Source: an uncultured Sphingobacteriales bacterium
GTDB lineage: Bacteria > Bacteroidota > Bacteroidia > Chitinophagales > Chitinophagaceae
NCBI GenBank assembly: GCA_937991535.1
Contig: CALKHN010000002.1
Coordinates: 62,001 to 126,000, forward strand
Reading direction: 5' to 3'
Length of the DNA stretch: 64,000 nt
Positions 1 through 8,856 of this stretch are shown piece by piece. The stretch's first letter is position 1. Every line of letters starts with the position of its first letter. Made by a program: the position numbers and the translations under genes. The notes under the pieces were generated by a model, which was given only the letters and a program-made list of their open reading frames with translations, ran no database searches and was not told where the DNA came from.

Positions 1-87
1 ACACGTCTTGGACGTATCGATGATGTTTCAGGTTTGGCCGAAGCTGTAGGTTCAAAAAATGTAACTGTTACCTTTGAAGGGGAATAA
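1..87 (+). CDS. C-terminal end of a cyclophilin-like fold protein (partial)
   Basis: The window opens inside a reading frame that runs 28 codons to a TAA stop. The visible tail contains LGRIDD, a Leu/Ala-rich helix and then VTVTFE. This resembles the C-terminus of small cyclophilin-like fold proteins (Cyclophil_like2 type), which typically end LGRI..GxxxLA...VTIE and often sit beside aldo/keto reductase genes in Bacteroidota. The start and most of the protein lie outside the window, so the family call rests on the tail alone and is tentative. Confidence 0.4.
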   Translation, partial: TRLGRIDDVSGLAEAVGSKNVTVTFEGE

Positions 88-141
88 AATCCGATGGATG
101 AATATTTCAACAATTTCAAATATTACTAAAATCAAAAAAGT

Positions 142-1197
142 ATGCATACACATACCGTAAAAGCATTTGGCACAGAAGCGCCGGACGCGGATTTAAAACA
201 GATGAACATTGACCGCCGTGAAGTAACCAGCAAAGACGTTGAGATCGATATTTTATTTTGTGGCGTTTGTCATTCTGATTTGCACACAGCCCGTAATGAA
301 TGGCACAGTACAATTTATCCAAATGTGCCCGGACACGAAATCGTGGGGCGCATTACCAGGACTGGAAACGGGGTTACCAAATTTAAAGTTGGAGATTTGG
401 CAGCCGTAGGTTGCATGGTGGATAGTTGCCGTGAGTGCGAATACTGCAAAGATGGATTAGAACAATATTGTGAAAAGGGAAATATCCAAACCTACAATGG
501 CGCGGATAAACATTTGGGCAAACAAACTTTCGGCGGTTATTCGGAACGGATCATTGTAGATGAAGATTTTGTTTTGCATGTACCCGAAAACCTGGATCTG
601 GCGGCCACAGCGCCATTGCTCTGCGCAGGAGTAACAACCTGGTCACCCTTGAAACATTGGAAGGTTGGTCCAGGACAAAAAGTAGGTATCGTTGGTATTG
701 GCGGTTTGGGCCACATGGGCGTAAAACTGGCTAAAGCATTGGGAGCCCACGTTGTAGTTATCACTACTTCGCCTTCAAAAGTTGCCGATGCCAAACGCCT
801 GGGAGCCGATGAAGTGATTTTATCCAAAGATGAAAATCACATGAAAGCGAATGCCAAAACGCTACATTTTATCCTGGACTGTGTGTCGGCTCAACACGAT
901 ATCAATGCCTATTTAAGTCTTTTAAAAACCAATGGCACACTGGCACTGGTGGGCGCACCTGAACAACCTTTACCGGTAGCCGCGTTCAGTCTTATTCCTG
1001 GCCGAAAAAACTTTGCAGGTTCAACCATCGGTAGCATTGCTGAAACACAGGAAATGCTGGATTTCTGCGGCAAACACAATATTACTTCTGATATAGAGCT
1101 TATCAGCATACAACAGATCAATGAAGCATATGAACGTTTGCTGAAAGGTGATGTGAAATACCGCTTTGTAATTGATATGGCTTCGTTGAAAACATAA
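142..1197 (+). CDS. Zinc-dependent NAD(P)-alcohol dehydrogenase (YahK/CAD type)
   Basis: Medium-chain alcohol dehydrogenase of 351 residues, close to the usual 350 of the YahK/cinnamyl-alcohol-dehydrogenase group, which reduces aldehydes to alcohols with NADPH. Visible features are GVCHSDLH (catalytic zinc Cys43), GHE with His65 and Glu66, the structural-zinc cluster Cys96, Cys99, Cys102 and Cys110, and the nucleotide-binding GIGGLGHMG near residue 175. No signal peptide is present, so it is cytoplasmic. It lies 11 bp upstream of the cupin lipoprotein gene and is probably in one operon with it. A truncated paralogue of its N-terminus lies at the far end of this cluster (10571-10792). The family call is firm; the substrate is unknown. 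Confidence 0.93.
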   Translation: MHTHTVKAFGTEAPDADLKQMNIDRREVTSKDVEIDILFCGVCHSDLHTARNEWHSTIYPNVPGHEIVGRITRTGNGVTKFKVGDLAAVGCMVDSCRECEYCKDGLEQYCEKGNIQTYNGADKHLGKQTFGGYSERIIVDEDFVLHVPENLDLAATAPLLCAGVTTWSPLKHWKVGPGQKVGIVGIGGLGHMGVKLAKALGAHVVVITTSPSKVADAKRLGADEVILSKDENHMKANAKTLHFILDCVSAQHDINAYLSLLKTNGTLALVGAPEQPLPVAAFSLIPGRKNFAGSTIGSIAETQEMLDFCGKHNITSDIELISIQQINEAYERLLKGDVKYRFVIDMASLKT

Positions 1198-1208
1198 AAA
1201 ATATACAG

Positions 1209-1715
1209 ATGAATAGTTTTTTAAAATCTATATCGGCACTCTTATTTATAAGTACAATGACTGCCTTCACAGCTTGTAATAACAATAAAAATCAGGAAAA
1301 GATGAAAGAACAAAATAACACTTCTCTTTTTCCGAAAGGAGATAAATTATCAAACGATTGGTTCAGCGGAGATGCTTTTTTAATGCCTTTGCTTGCTAAA
1401 GATAAAAACAATGATTTCGCATTAGGAAGCGTAACTTTTGAACCGCGTGCAAGAACGCATTGGCACACGCATCCAAAAGGGCAGGTTCTAATCGTTACCG
1501 AAGGTGAAGGTTTTAATCAGGAAAAAGGCAAACCGGCAAAAGCCTTAAAAAAAGGCGATGTGGTGAACATTCCCGAAAATGTAGAGCATTGGCATGGAGC
1601 TTCTGCAAACAGCAAATTGGTTCACATTGCCATAACTAATTACAAAAGCGATGAAAATGTAGTATGGCTGAAACCTGTAACGGATGAAGAATATAATAAT
1701 GTCGTAAATAACTAA
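1209..1715 (+). CDS. Cupin-domain lipoprotein
   Basis: A 168-residue protein with a lipoprotein signal (lipobox ending at Cys23, FTAC) followed by a polar linker and a single cupin barrel. The metal-binding cupin signature is visible as HWHTH (His84, His86, His88), a Glu in the TEGEG turn, and a second-motif histidine pair at HWH (127-129). Small cupins of this kind are often found with carboxymuconolactone-decarboxylase genes, as here, where the next gene starts 12 bp downstream. A metal-dependent isomerase, dioxygenase or binding role outside the cytoplasmic membrane is plausible, but the substrate cannot be read from the sequence. Confidence 0.85.
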   Translation: MNSFLKSISALLFISTMTAFTACNNNKNQEKMKEQNNTSLFPKGDKLSNDWFSGDAFLMPLLAKDKNNDFALGSVTFEPRARTHWHTHPKGQVLIVTEGEGFNQEKGKPAKALKKGDVVNIPENVEHWHGASANSKLVHIAITNYKSDENVVWLKPVTDEEYNNVVNN

Positions 1716-1727
1716 ACAAAAGCGATT

Positions 1728-2780
1728 ATGAATTTAAAGTGGATATTATTATTCGTTCTGGCGCTAAACATACATACAATGAACGCACAAGATAACATAA
1801 ACGCAAGCCAGTCTTTGAGCGCTCAACATCAAAGCATTGTAAGCATTTCCGCATTGACAGCCGTTGGAGATTTGGAGCATTTGAAAACGCAACTGAATAC
1901 AGGACTTGATGCAGGGCTTACCATTAATGAAATAAAAGAAATACTGGTACAGCTATATGCGTATTGTGGCTTTCCGAGAAGTCTTAACGGCATCAGTACG
2001 TTTATGTCGGTACTGGAAGAAAGAAAAGCGAAAGGAATTACCGATAAGCAAGGAAAGGAAATTGTTTTAAATATCAATGTTACCGATAAATACGAACAGG
2101 GCAGAAAGGTGTTGGAAGTGTTGACCAAAACGCCACAGGAAAAACCTGCACCCGGTTTCGGGGAGTTCGCACCACGTATGGATGCTTTTTTAAAAGAACA
2201 TCTATTTGCTGATGTTTTTGAAAGTGATGTGCTCACTTACCAGCAACGGGAATTAGTGACTATTTCAGCACTGGCGGCAATGCCCGGAGTAGAAGCTCAA
2301 CTACAGGCTCATATAAGAATAGGCATCAATACAGGTATAACAGAAAGCCAATTGATGCAGATTTCAGAACTGATTGAAAAATTCATTAATAAAATCCAGG
2401 CCAATACAGTAAGAAAACTATTATCAAAACCAACCATTCCGGTGATTGAGCCAGATATGATTGTACGTATTTCTGAAATTGAAATTGTTCCTGAACATTT
2501 GGAAGAATACAACGCCATTTTAAAGGAAGAAGCATCGGCTTCTGTAAAAATAGAACCGGGAGTGATTGCTATTTTCCCGATGTACCAGCAGGATAGTCCA
2601 ACACAAATAAGGATTATTGAAATGTACGCCAATAAAGCAGCCTATCAATCGCATTTGCAAACGCCCCACTTTCAGCATTATAAAACCAATACACTTAAAA
2701 TGGTAAAATCATTGAAGTTGGTAGATATGAATAGCCTTGATAAAGAAACGATGTTGGAAATTTTTAAAAAATTGAATTAA
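1728..2780 (+). CDS. Exported carboxymuconolactone decarboxylase / ABM-domain fusion protein
   Basis: A 350-residue protein with an N-terminal signal peptide ending near MNAQ (residue 21). Two carboxymuconolactone-decarboxylase-like (AhpD fold) repeats follow, around residues 36-105 and 155-230. Both carry the typical helix start (V/L)(V/T)ISAL. The C-terminus (about 245-340) resembles an antibiotic-biosynthesis-monooxygenase (ABM) ferredoxin-like domain, with VRISEIEIVPE at its start and an HFQHYK segment near its end. The first repeat has one Cys (Cys80) and the second has none, so an AhpD-type CxxC peroxidase function is unlikely. It follows the cupin gene closely. The domain assignments are good; the role is unknown. 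Confidence 0.82.
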   Translation: MNLKWILLFVLALNIHTMNAQDNINASQSLSAQHQSIVSISALTAVGDLEHLKTQLNTGLDAGLTINEIKEILVQLYAYCGFPRSLNGISTFMSVLEERKAKGITDKQGKEIVLNINVTDKYEQGRKVLEVLTKTPQEKPAPGFGEFAPRMDAFLKEHLFADVFESDVLTYQQRELVTISALAAMPGVEAQLQAHIRIGINTGITESQLMQISELIEKFINKIQANTVRKLLSKPTIPVIEPDMIVRISEIEIVPEHLEEYNAILKEEASASVKIEPGVIAIFPMYQQDSPTQIRIIEMYANKAAYQSHLQTPHFQHYKTNTLKMVKSLKLVDMNSLDKETMLEIFKKLN

Positions 2781-3063
2781 TCGCCAGATTGACGAACCAT
2801 ACAAGAAAAAATACAGTACAAGTCCTTATCTGCCTGCAATGATTAGCAGTCGTGCAAGCCCATTGCAAATTTTTTCACAAACCAATAAATCAACAAACAT
2901 GAGTAATAACATAAAATCAAAAGGAATGCTGGAAAAGATGAACACAGGAAGTTGGGTCTGTGAATTTTGAGCGCAGACCGGTTAGCGATAAAAAGCACTT
3001 GCAAATTTACTTGATGAGGGAAAAATAAGCAACTATAAAAATGAATCATTAAAAAATAAAGAA

Positions 3064-3444
3064 ATGAACATTACAGCAAAAGCAGTAATCGAAAAAATGT
3101 TTTCAGCATTTGGTAATGGTGATGTAGAAAAATTTATAGAAACCGTTTCCGCAGATACCGTTTGGATATACCACGGAACTCAGGTAATTCCTAAAGGCAG
3201 ATTTGAGAGGATTGAAGGCGCCCGAACATTTATCAATAACATCCTGACAAGAACAGAAATAATCAGCTTTGAACCGCAGCAATTTATTTGCGAAGGGAAA
3301 ATGGTCGTAGTTTTAGGTCAGGAACATCAAAGGATAAAAAGATCGGGAAAGGAACTCAAGCAAAAATGGGTTCAGATTTATACTGTGGAAAATAATTTAA
3401 TCACCAGAATGGAAGAATTTGCGACATCGGAAGTGGTGGATTAA
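3064..3444 (+). CDS. SnoaL-like / nuclear transport factor 2 family protein
   Basis: A 126-residue protein with the NTF2-like fold pattern: an N-terminal helix (AVIEKMFSAFGNGDVEKFIE), then ADTVWIYHG and a C-terminal sheet with MEEF. SnoaL-like proteins include polyketide cyclases, ketosteroid isomerases and small detoxifying proteins. There is no signal peptide. It stands alone between the cupin/CMD operon and the AraC regulator, separated by 283 bp from the gene before it. The fold is likely; the ligand is unknown. Confidence 0.78.
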   Translation: MNITAKAVIEKMFSAFGNGDVEKFIETVSADTVWIYHGTQVIPKGRFERIEGARTFINNILTRTEIISFEPQQFICEGKMVVVLGQEHQRIKRSGKELKQKWVQIYTVENNLITRMEEFATSEVVD

Positions 3445-3507
3445 TATAGAATCAACCTCACAATGTAGAGCTAAACCTGGAGACAATTATCGCTGATAGT
3501 TTATTGG

Positions 3508-4416
3508 CTAATTCAAATTCCTATACTCATTAGGCGATACACCAACCCTTTGTTTAAACAGCCTTGTAAAATGCTGCGGATATTTAAATCCAAGTTCATA
3601 CGCCACTTCGCTTATTGACTTTGCCGGGTCAAATATTTTTTCCTTCGCCACATCAATCAATTTTGCCTGTATGTATTCCAGTGCAGTTTTTCCTGTATCC
3701 TTTTTGATAAGGTCACCAAAATAATTTGCGGAAAGGTGCAGTTCGTTAGCAAAGAAAGCCACAGAAGGAATACCAACATCTTGTGGTTTTTCTGAACTGA
3801 AATAATCATTCAGCAAACTTTCAAACTTTTCTAAAGTTCCTATGCTCACATGGTCACGGGTGATGAACTGCCGGTCGTAGAAACGAACACAATAATTCAG
3901 AAATAGCTCGATATTCGACACAATCAGCTTCTTGCTGTGTTTATCAATCGCATGCTTTAACTCAAATTCAATCTTTCGAAAACATTCCATTACTACTTGT
4001 CTTTCCTGTTCAGAGAGATGCAATGCTTCATGTACATCATAGGAGAAGAAGGTATAGTCTTTCATGTGCTGACCAAGCGATGTGCCTCGTAATAAATCAG
4101 GATGGAAGATCAAGGCGTATCCGCTGGGCTGATAATCCTCTTCGTCATCTTCAATGCTGATGACTTGCCCGGGTGCAATAAACACCAAAGTGCCTTCTTT
4201 GTAATCATAGTAATTACGACCGTATTTTATCTCACAATGCTTATCATTTTTCAAAAAAACCATGTAATTCCCCAGGCGAAATGCCTGCACAGCAGGCTTT
4301 TTGTAAGCGTTGTTCAGTTTCGAAAAATCAATCACACTTACCAATGGGTGAAACGTTTCCTGTCCTACCAGCGCATTGTAATCTCCAACGCTATTTATAT
4401 TCAGTATGCTTTTCAT
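3508..4416 (-). CDS. AraC-family transcriptional regulator
   Basis: A 302-residue regulator. The N-terminal 180 residues form a cupin-like sensor domain, and the C-terminus carries the double helix-turn-helix of AraC/XylS proteins, with ISEVAYELGFKYPQHFTRLF and VGVSPNEYR. It is transcribed divergently from the aldo/keto reductase at 4575, and the 158-bp gap between them holds a palindrome next to a -7-like element. The likely role is local control of the oxidoreductase genes in response to an aldehyde, quinone or similar compound (inference from position). Confidence 0.92.
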   Translation of the reverse strand: MKSILNINSVGDYNALVGQETFHPLVSVIDFSKLNNAYKKPAVQAFRLGNYMVFLKNDKHCEIKYGRNYYDYKEGTLVFIAPGQVISIEDDEEDYQPSGYALIFHPDLLRGTSLGQHMKDYTFFSYDVHEALHLSEQERQVVMECFRKIEFELKHAIDKHSKKLIVSNIELFLNYCVRFYDRQFITRDHVSIGTLEKFESLLNDYFSSEKPQDVGIPSVAFFANELHLSANYFGDLIKKDTGKTALEYIQAKLIDVAKEKIFDPAKSISEVAYELGFKYPQHFTRLFKQRVGVSPNEYRNLN

Positions 4417-4527
4417 TTCTTACTGCATTTTTGATTTGTCGAAATTATTAAATTTTTATCCGTTGCAACAATAAGCGGCTGTTGACCAGTAAAACTGGTA
4501 GGTAAATCCGCAATTCAGGTAACAACT

Positions 4528-4552
4528 CCCCACGTAATGTGGGGTAGCTTTG
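4528..4552 (+). promoter_or_regulatory. Candidate promoter and operator of the aldo/keto reductase genes
   Basis: In the divergent AraC/aldo-keto reductase gap, CCCCAC and GTGGGG form a perfect inverted repeat around a 5-bp spacer (4528-4544). Directly beside it is TAGCTTTG (4545-4552), an exact match to the Bacteroidota -7 consensus TAnnTTTG. The downstream start codon lies 22 bp after the motif. No clear -33 TTTG is visible at the expected distance. A regulator bound to the palindrome would cover the promoter. Confidence 0.45.
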
Positions 4553-4574
4553 TGTCTTCAAAAAAATCATTTGT

Positions 4575-5552
4575 ATGCAAAAGCGAAAATTGGGTAATAG
4601 CGGACTTGAAGTATCGGCTCTTGGAATGGGCTGTATGAACTTAAGCTCTGGAACAGGCAAAGCTGCCGATATAAATGATGGCATTAAAGTAATTCGCAGT
4701 GCTTATGAAAAAGGCATTACTTTTTTTGATACTGCCGAAGCCTATGGCCCTTATACTAATGAAGAATTGGTAGGTAAGGCATTAAAACCTTTACGTAAAG
4801 AAGTAATTATTGCAACCAAATTCGGTATGATTTCAGACACCGGCGTTAACAGCCAGCCAGCACATATCAGGAAAGTAGTAGAAGCTTCTTTAAAAAGATT
4901 GCAAACAGATTATATCGATTTGTTGTATCAACATCGTGTTGACCCAAATATTCCGATTGAAGATGTTGCAGGAACAGTTAAAGATTTGATACAAGAAGGA
5001 AAAGTAAAATACTTTGGTCTTTCTGAAGCAGGTGCAGAAACAATTAGCCGTGCTCATATTGTTCAACCAGTTTCGGCAATTCAAAATCAATATTCTATTT
5101 GGACAAGAGAACCGGAAGCAGAAGTATTACCGGCTTGTGAAGAACTCGGTATCGGCTTTGTACCCTGGGGGCCAATTGGAACCGGTTTTTTAACCGGAAA
5201 AATAACTGCTGATACAAAATTTGATAGTGATACTGATTTACGTGCTGTTTTCCCCCGTTTTACCCCTGAAGCAATCAGGGCAAACATGCCGGTTGTTGAG
5301 TTGCTCACCAAAGTAGCCAACAGAAAAAATGCTACTCCGGTTCAAATTGCACTGGCTTGGTTACTGGCTCAAAAATCTTTTATAGTTCCTATTCCGGGAA
5401 TGGATAAAATCGAATACTTAGATGATAACATCAAATCAGTAGCTGTAGAACTTTCTGTAAATGACTTGCAGGAAATTGAAGGTGGACTTGCAACGATTAC
5501 TTTTAAAGGTGCAAGATTGAATGAGGATTTGCTTGGTTTATCAGAAAAATAA
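4575..5552 (+). CDS. Aldo/keto reductase, cytoplasmic
   Basis: A 325-residue NADPH-dependent aldo/keto reductase of the YajO/IolS-like group. The catalytic tetrad is visible as Asp52, Tyr57 (FDTAEAYGP), Lys82 (ATKFG) and His120 (YQHRVDP). The C-terminal cofactor-binding loop is also present (IPIPGM). There is no signal sequence. It is strongly similar to the products at 6474 and 8857, sharing for example the block VPIEDVAGT..DLIQEGKV, so the three arose by duplication, but it is the only one of the three without a Tat signal. It is the first gene of a run of seven plus-strand genes. Confidence 0.93.
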   Translation: MQKRKLGNSGLEVSALGMGCMNLSSGTGKAADINDGIKVIRSAYEKGITFFDTAEAYGPYTNEELVGKALKPLRKEVIIATKFGMISDTGVNSQPAHIRKVVEASLKRLQTDYIDLLYQHRVDPNIPIEDVAGTVKDLIQEGKVKYFGLSEAGAETISRAHIVQPVSAIQNQYSIWTREPEAEVLPACEELGIGFVPWGPIGTGFLTGKITADTKFDSDTDLRAVFPRFTPEAIRANMPVVELLTKVANRKNATPVQIALAWLLAQKSFIVPIPGMDKIEYLDDNIKSVAVELSVNDLQEIEGGLATITFKGARLNEDLLGLSEK

Positions 5553-5595
5553 ACAAAATAAATAGACAAAATAATTTTCAAAAAAATATAATCAA

Positions 5596-6447
5596 ATGGA
5601 AAACGTAACATTAAATAACGGTATTAAAATGCCTATTCTTGGTTTTGGTGTTTACCAGATAACAGATGCAGAAGAATGTGAAAGGAGTGTGTTCGAGGTT
5701 ATCAACACCGGTTACAGATTGATTGATACAGCCGCCGCTTACATGAATGAAGAAGCCGTTGGCAGAGCGATTAAAAGAAGTGGTGTGGCGAGAGAAGAGC
5801 TTTTTATTACCACAAAACTCTGGATACAGGATGCAGGTTACGAAAGCGCCAGGAAGGCATTTGAAAAATCATTGAAGAGACTACAGTTGGATTACCTTGA
5901 TTTGTATCTCATTCATCAGCCATTCGGTGATGTATATGGTGCATGGCGTGCAATGGAAGAATTGTATGAACAGGGAAAGGTCAAAGCCATCGGCGTGAGC
6001 AACTTTCAACCCGATAGAATAATGGACTTGATCGTTCATAACAAAATCGTTCCTGCGGTTAACCAAATTGAAACACATCCTTTTCATCAGCAAATAGAAA
6101 CACAAAAATTCTTGCAGGAAAACGGTGTTCAAATTCAATCATGGGGCCCGTTTGCAGAAGGAAAGAATGAAATTTTCAAAAATGAGCTGTTGACTTCTAT
6201 TGGTAAAAGATATAATAAATCGGTTGCCCAGGTAGTTCTCCGTTGGCTAACTCAAAGAGGAGTAGCTGCTATTCCAAAATCTGTACGCAAAGAAAGAATT
6301 GAAGAAAATTTCAACGTTTTTGATTTTAAGTTAAGCGAAGAAGATATGGCTCTGATTGCAACGCTTGATCAAAAAGTAAGTGCATTCTTTGATCACCGTG
6401 ACCCGGCAATGGTAAAGTTCTTAGGAACGATTAAGAATGATATTTAA
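5596..6447 (+). CDS. Aldo/keto reductase (AKR5, 2,5-diketogluconate-reductase-like)
   Basis: A 283-residue aldo/keto reductase, the standard length for the AKR5 group of bacterial diketogluconate, methylglyoxal and glyoxal reductases. The tetrad is Asp44, Tyr49 (LIDTAAAY), Lys74 (TTKLW) and His107 (YLIHQP). The fold signature GVSNFQ and the C-terminal IPKSVRKERIEEN NADPH motif are present. It is only distantly related to the other three aldo/keto reductases here, so it joined the cluster separately. It is 43 bp downstream of the preceding reductase and probably co-transcribed. Confidence 0.93.
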   Translation: MENVTLNNGIKMPILGFGVYQITDAEECERSVFEVINTGYRLIDTAAAYMNEEAVGRAIKRSGVAREELFITTKLWIQDAGYESARKAFEKSLKRLQLDYLDLYLIHQPFGDVYGAWRAMEELYEQGKVKAIGVSNFQPDRIMDLIVHNKIVPAVNQIETHPFHQQIETQKFLQENGVQIQSWGPFAEGKNEIFKNELLTSIGKRYNKSVAQVVLRWLTQRGVAAIPKSVRKERIEENFNVFDFKLSEEDMALIATLDQKVSAFFDHRDPAMVKFLGTIKNDI

Positions 6448-6473
6448 TTTTTTAAATCTGAAAAAGCAGCCAC

Positions 6474-7703
6474 ATGAACAACAATGAAAACGATAGAGAA
6501 AATAAACCATCGAATAACAGTTTCAGTCGTCGGGATTTTATTACCCAAACAACATATTTGGCAGGAGTTTTGGTACTTGGGTCATCTTTACTTTCTTCTT
6601 GCAAAACAACTAATCAAAGTCAAAAAAATACATTGAAATCTATGCAGGGCAATAAACGGAAATTGGGCACACTCGAAGTGACTGCACTTGGCTTTGGCTG
6701 TATGAATATCGCCTACGCTTACGGACCTCGTGTTGAGAAACAGGAAGCAATAAAGCTTTTTAAAGCAGCCTATGATGAGGGGGCAAGGTTCTTTGATACT
6801 GCCGAAGTTTACGGGCCTTTCTACAGTGAAGAAGTGGTAGGCGAAGCATTCGCACCAGTTAGAAATAGTATAGTACTTGCTACTAAGTTTGGATTTAATG
6901 TAACTCCTGAAGGTCAGCGATTAGGACTTGACAGCAGACCAGATACTATTCGGCGGGTAGCCGAGCAAAGCCTTAAAAGATTGAGAACTGACCGTATTGA
7001 CTTATTCTATCAACACAGAGTAGATCCAAACGTACCAATTGAAGATGTAGCCGGCACGTTGAAAGACTTAATCCAGGAAGGAAAAGTTTTGCATTATGGA
7101 CTTTCAGAAGCAGGGGCCGCCACCATACGAAGAGCTCATGCAGTACACCCGGTTACTGCTATACAAAACGAATACTCATTTTGGACACGAGACCCTGAAC
7201 ATGAAGTGTTGCCGGTATGCGAAGAATTAGGAATTGGCTTTGTGCCGTGGAGCCCTTTAGGAATGGGTTATTTAACAGGAAAGGTTACGCCTTCAACAAT
7301 CTTACATCCCACCGCAGATTTAAGAGTAACTGCTAAGTTCCCCCGCTTTACAAAGGAAGCTATTGCTCATAATCGCCCTATTGTTGACCTTCTTACTGTT
7401 GTTGGTAAACGTAAAGAAGCAACTTCCGGTCAAATAGCATTGGCATGGTTGATGGCGAAAAAACCCTGGATTGTTCCTATTCCTGGCACAACAAATACGG
7501 CTCACATGAAAGAAAACATGGGTGCTATCAATGTTCAACTTACTGATGAGGATATGAAAGAACTTGAAACTGGTTTTGCTAAAATTGAAATACAAGGAAA
7601 ACGTGCCCCAGAAGCCTTGATAGCTGTACACGACATAGGCGTAAATATTGGTTCAAGTTCTTTGGGCACACATGGCAAAAGCCCGCTACCGAATAAAAAA
7701 TAA
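6474..7703 (+). CDS. Tat-exported lipoprotein aldo/keto reductase
   Basis: A 409-residue protein. The first 45 residues hold a twin-arginine motif (SRRDFI, Arg19-Arg20), a hydrophobic stretch and a lipobox ending at Cys43 (LLSSC), which together predict export by Tat and lipid anchoring. The aldo/keto reductase barrel follows, with Asp108, Tyr113, Lys138 and His181 as the tetrad. It is closely similar to the cytoplasmic enzyme at 4575. Tat export fits a protein that binds NADP(H) before crossing the membrane. How the cofactor would be recycled outside is unclear. It is spaced 2 bp from the next gene, so the two are translationally linked. Confidence 0.9.
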   Translation: MNNNENDRENKPSNNSFSRRDFITQTTYLAGVLVLGSSLLSSCKTTNQSQKNTLKSMQGNKRKLGTLEVTALGFGCMNIAYAYGPRVEKQEAIKLFKAAYDEGARFFDTAEVYGPFYSEEVVGEAFAPVRNSIVLATKFGFNVTPEGQRLGLDSRPDTIRRVAEQSLKRLRTDRIDLFYQHRVDPNVPIEDVAGTLKDLIQEGKVLHYGLSEAGAATIRRAHAVHPVTAIQNEYSFWTRDPEHEVLPVCEELGIGFVPWSPLGMGYLTGKVTPSTILHPTADLRVTAKFPRFTKEAIAHNRPIVDLLTVVGKRKEATSGQIALAWLMAKKPWIVPIPGTTNTAHMKENMGAINVQLTDEDMKELETGFAKIEIQGKRAPEALIAVHDIGVNIGSSSLGTHGKSPLPNKK

Positions 7704-7705
7704 TC

Positions 7706-8170
7706 ATGAAATCATTAATAAAATTATTGCTTCTGACAGTCATTTTTAATTCAACTGTAGCGTGTTCACAAACAAATTCAAAAACACGAGGCGCTATGGA
7801 AATCGATAACAACAAATCGCAAGTACTTGATGTAACCCGCCAACTAACACAGTTGATGATTGATAAAAATACAGTAGCAATGGACAAGATTTTGGATCCA
7901 CATTTCACACTCACCCACATTACCGGATATGTGCAGCCAAAAGATGAATGGTACGCCGAGATTGAAAATGAGCGAATGAAATATTTTTCTTATAAAGAGG
8001 TGAAAACGTCAGTAAAAATAGATGGAGACAAAGCCATATTTGTTGGTCAAAACATACTTGATGCCCGTATTTGGGGCTCACGAAATAATTGGCGATTGCA
8101 ACAAACGATGCATCTTGAAAAACGTGGCGAAAAATGGATTATCATGAAGTCTGTTGCTACTACGTTTTAA
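7706..8170 (+). CDS. NTF2-like (DUF4440-type) lipoprotein
   Basis: A 154-residue protein with a lipoprotein signal (TVAC, Cys20) and an NTF2-like domain of the DUF4440 kind: a helix (VTRQLTQLMIDKNTVAMDKIL) followed by HFTLTHITG and a sheet ending in a tryptophan-rich strand. It starts 2 bp after the Tat reductase and is probably anchored in the same compartment. Exported NTF2-like proteins often bind small hydrophobic ligands, but nothing in the sequence fixes the ligand. Confidence 0.8.
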   Translation: MKSLIKLLLLTVIFNSTVACSQTNSKTRGAMEIDNNKSQVLDVTRQLTQLMIDKNTVAMDKILDPHFTLTHITGYVQPKDEWYAEIENERMKYFSYKEVKTSVKIDGDKAIFVGQNILDARIWGSRNNWRLQQTMHLEKRGEKWIIMKSVATTF

Positions 8171-8217
8171 AAAGTAGATATAGTAAGCAGGCAGGTAAAT
8201 TTTCAATTTAAATCATT

Positions 8218-8844
8218 ATGAAAACCATATTTTGTTGCTGTTACATACTACTGGTGTGCTTAGTATCATCCTGCTCTAATGCTCAACGGACGTCTGTAGA
8301 AATACAAAAGTCAGTAGCCGATAAAAAAATTTTGATTGTGTATCTATCCCGAACGAATAATACGAAGGCAATTGCAGAGATCATTCACAAAAACGTAGGC
8401 GGCAAATTGGTAGCACTTGAACTGGAAAAGCCATACCCAGAGGAGTACAAAGTAACAGTGCAACAGGTAGCAGATGAAAACGAAACAGGCTATTTACCAC
8501 CTTTAAAAACAAAGATTGACAGTATTGAAAAGTACGATGTGGTATTTGTAGGATTTCCGACCTGGGGAATGAAATTGCCGCCGCCAATGAAAAGTTTCTT
8601 AAAGCAATATGATTTAAGCGGGAAAACCATTGTTCCGTTTAATACCAATGCAGGTTATGGTGTTGGGAGTAGTTTTGAAACGGTAAAGCATCTATGCCCG
8701 AATAGCAAGGTATTGGAAGGCTTTTCAACTAAAGGCGGTGTGGAAAGGGACGGGATATTATTTGTAATGAAAGCTGAAAAGGAAAAACAGGTGCAAACAG
8801 AAATAAAGAAGTGGTTGCAGAAAATCAACTTAATTAAAAATTAA
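8218..8844 (+). CDS. Flavodoxin-family lipoprotein
   Basis: A 208-residue flavodoxin-like protein (Flavodoxin_4 type). A signal peptide with lipobox LVSSC (Cys19) precedes the fold. The FMN phosphate loop is visible as YLSRTNNTKAIAE, a later isoalloxazine loop as PTWGMKLPPPM, and a third as NTNAGYGVG. Flavodoxins normally work in the cytoplasm as electron carriers; this one is predicted to be exported and lipid-anchored. It lies between two Tat-exported aldo/keto reductases, so an electron-transfer or quinone-reduction role at the membrane is a reasonable inference. The fold call is firm; the location is predicted only. Confidence 0.88.
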   Translation: MKTIFCCCYILLVCLVSSCSNAQRTSVEIQKSVADKKILIVYLSRTNNTKAIAEIIHKNVGGKLVALELEKPYPEEYKVTVQQVADENETGYLPPLKTKIDSIEKYDVVFVGFPTWGMKLPPPMKSFLKQYDLSGKTIVPFNTNAGYGVGSSFETVKHLCPNSKVLEGFSTKGGVERDGILFVMKAEKEKQVQTEIKKWLQKINLIKN

Positions 8845-8856
8845 AATATAAAAATT

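Noticed and set aside
2781..3063. Short frames between the CMD/ABM gene and the SnoaL-like gene
   Set aside because: A 23-codon frame from 2899 and fragments after it do not match a family that I can recognise; no single frame remains open, so I call no gene here.
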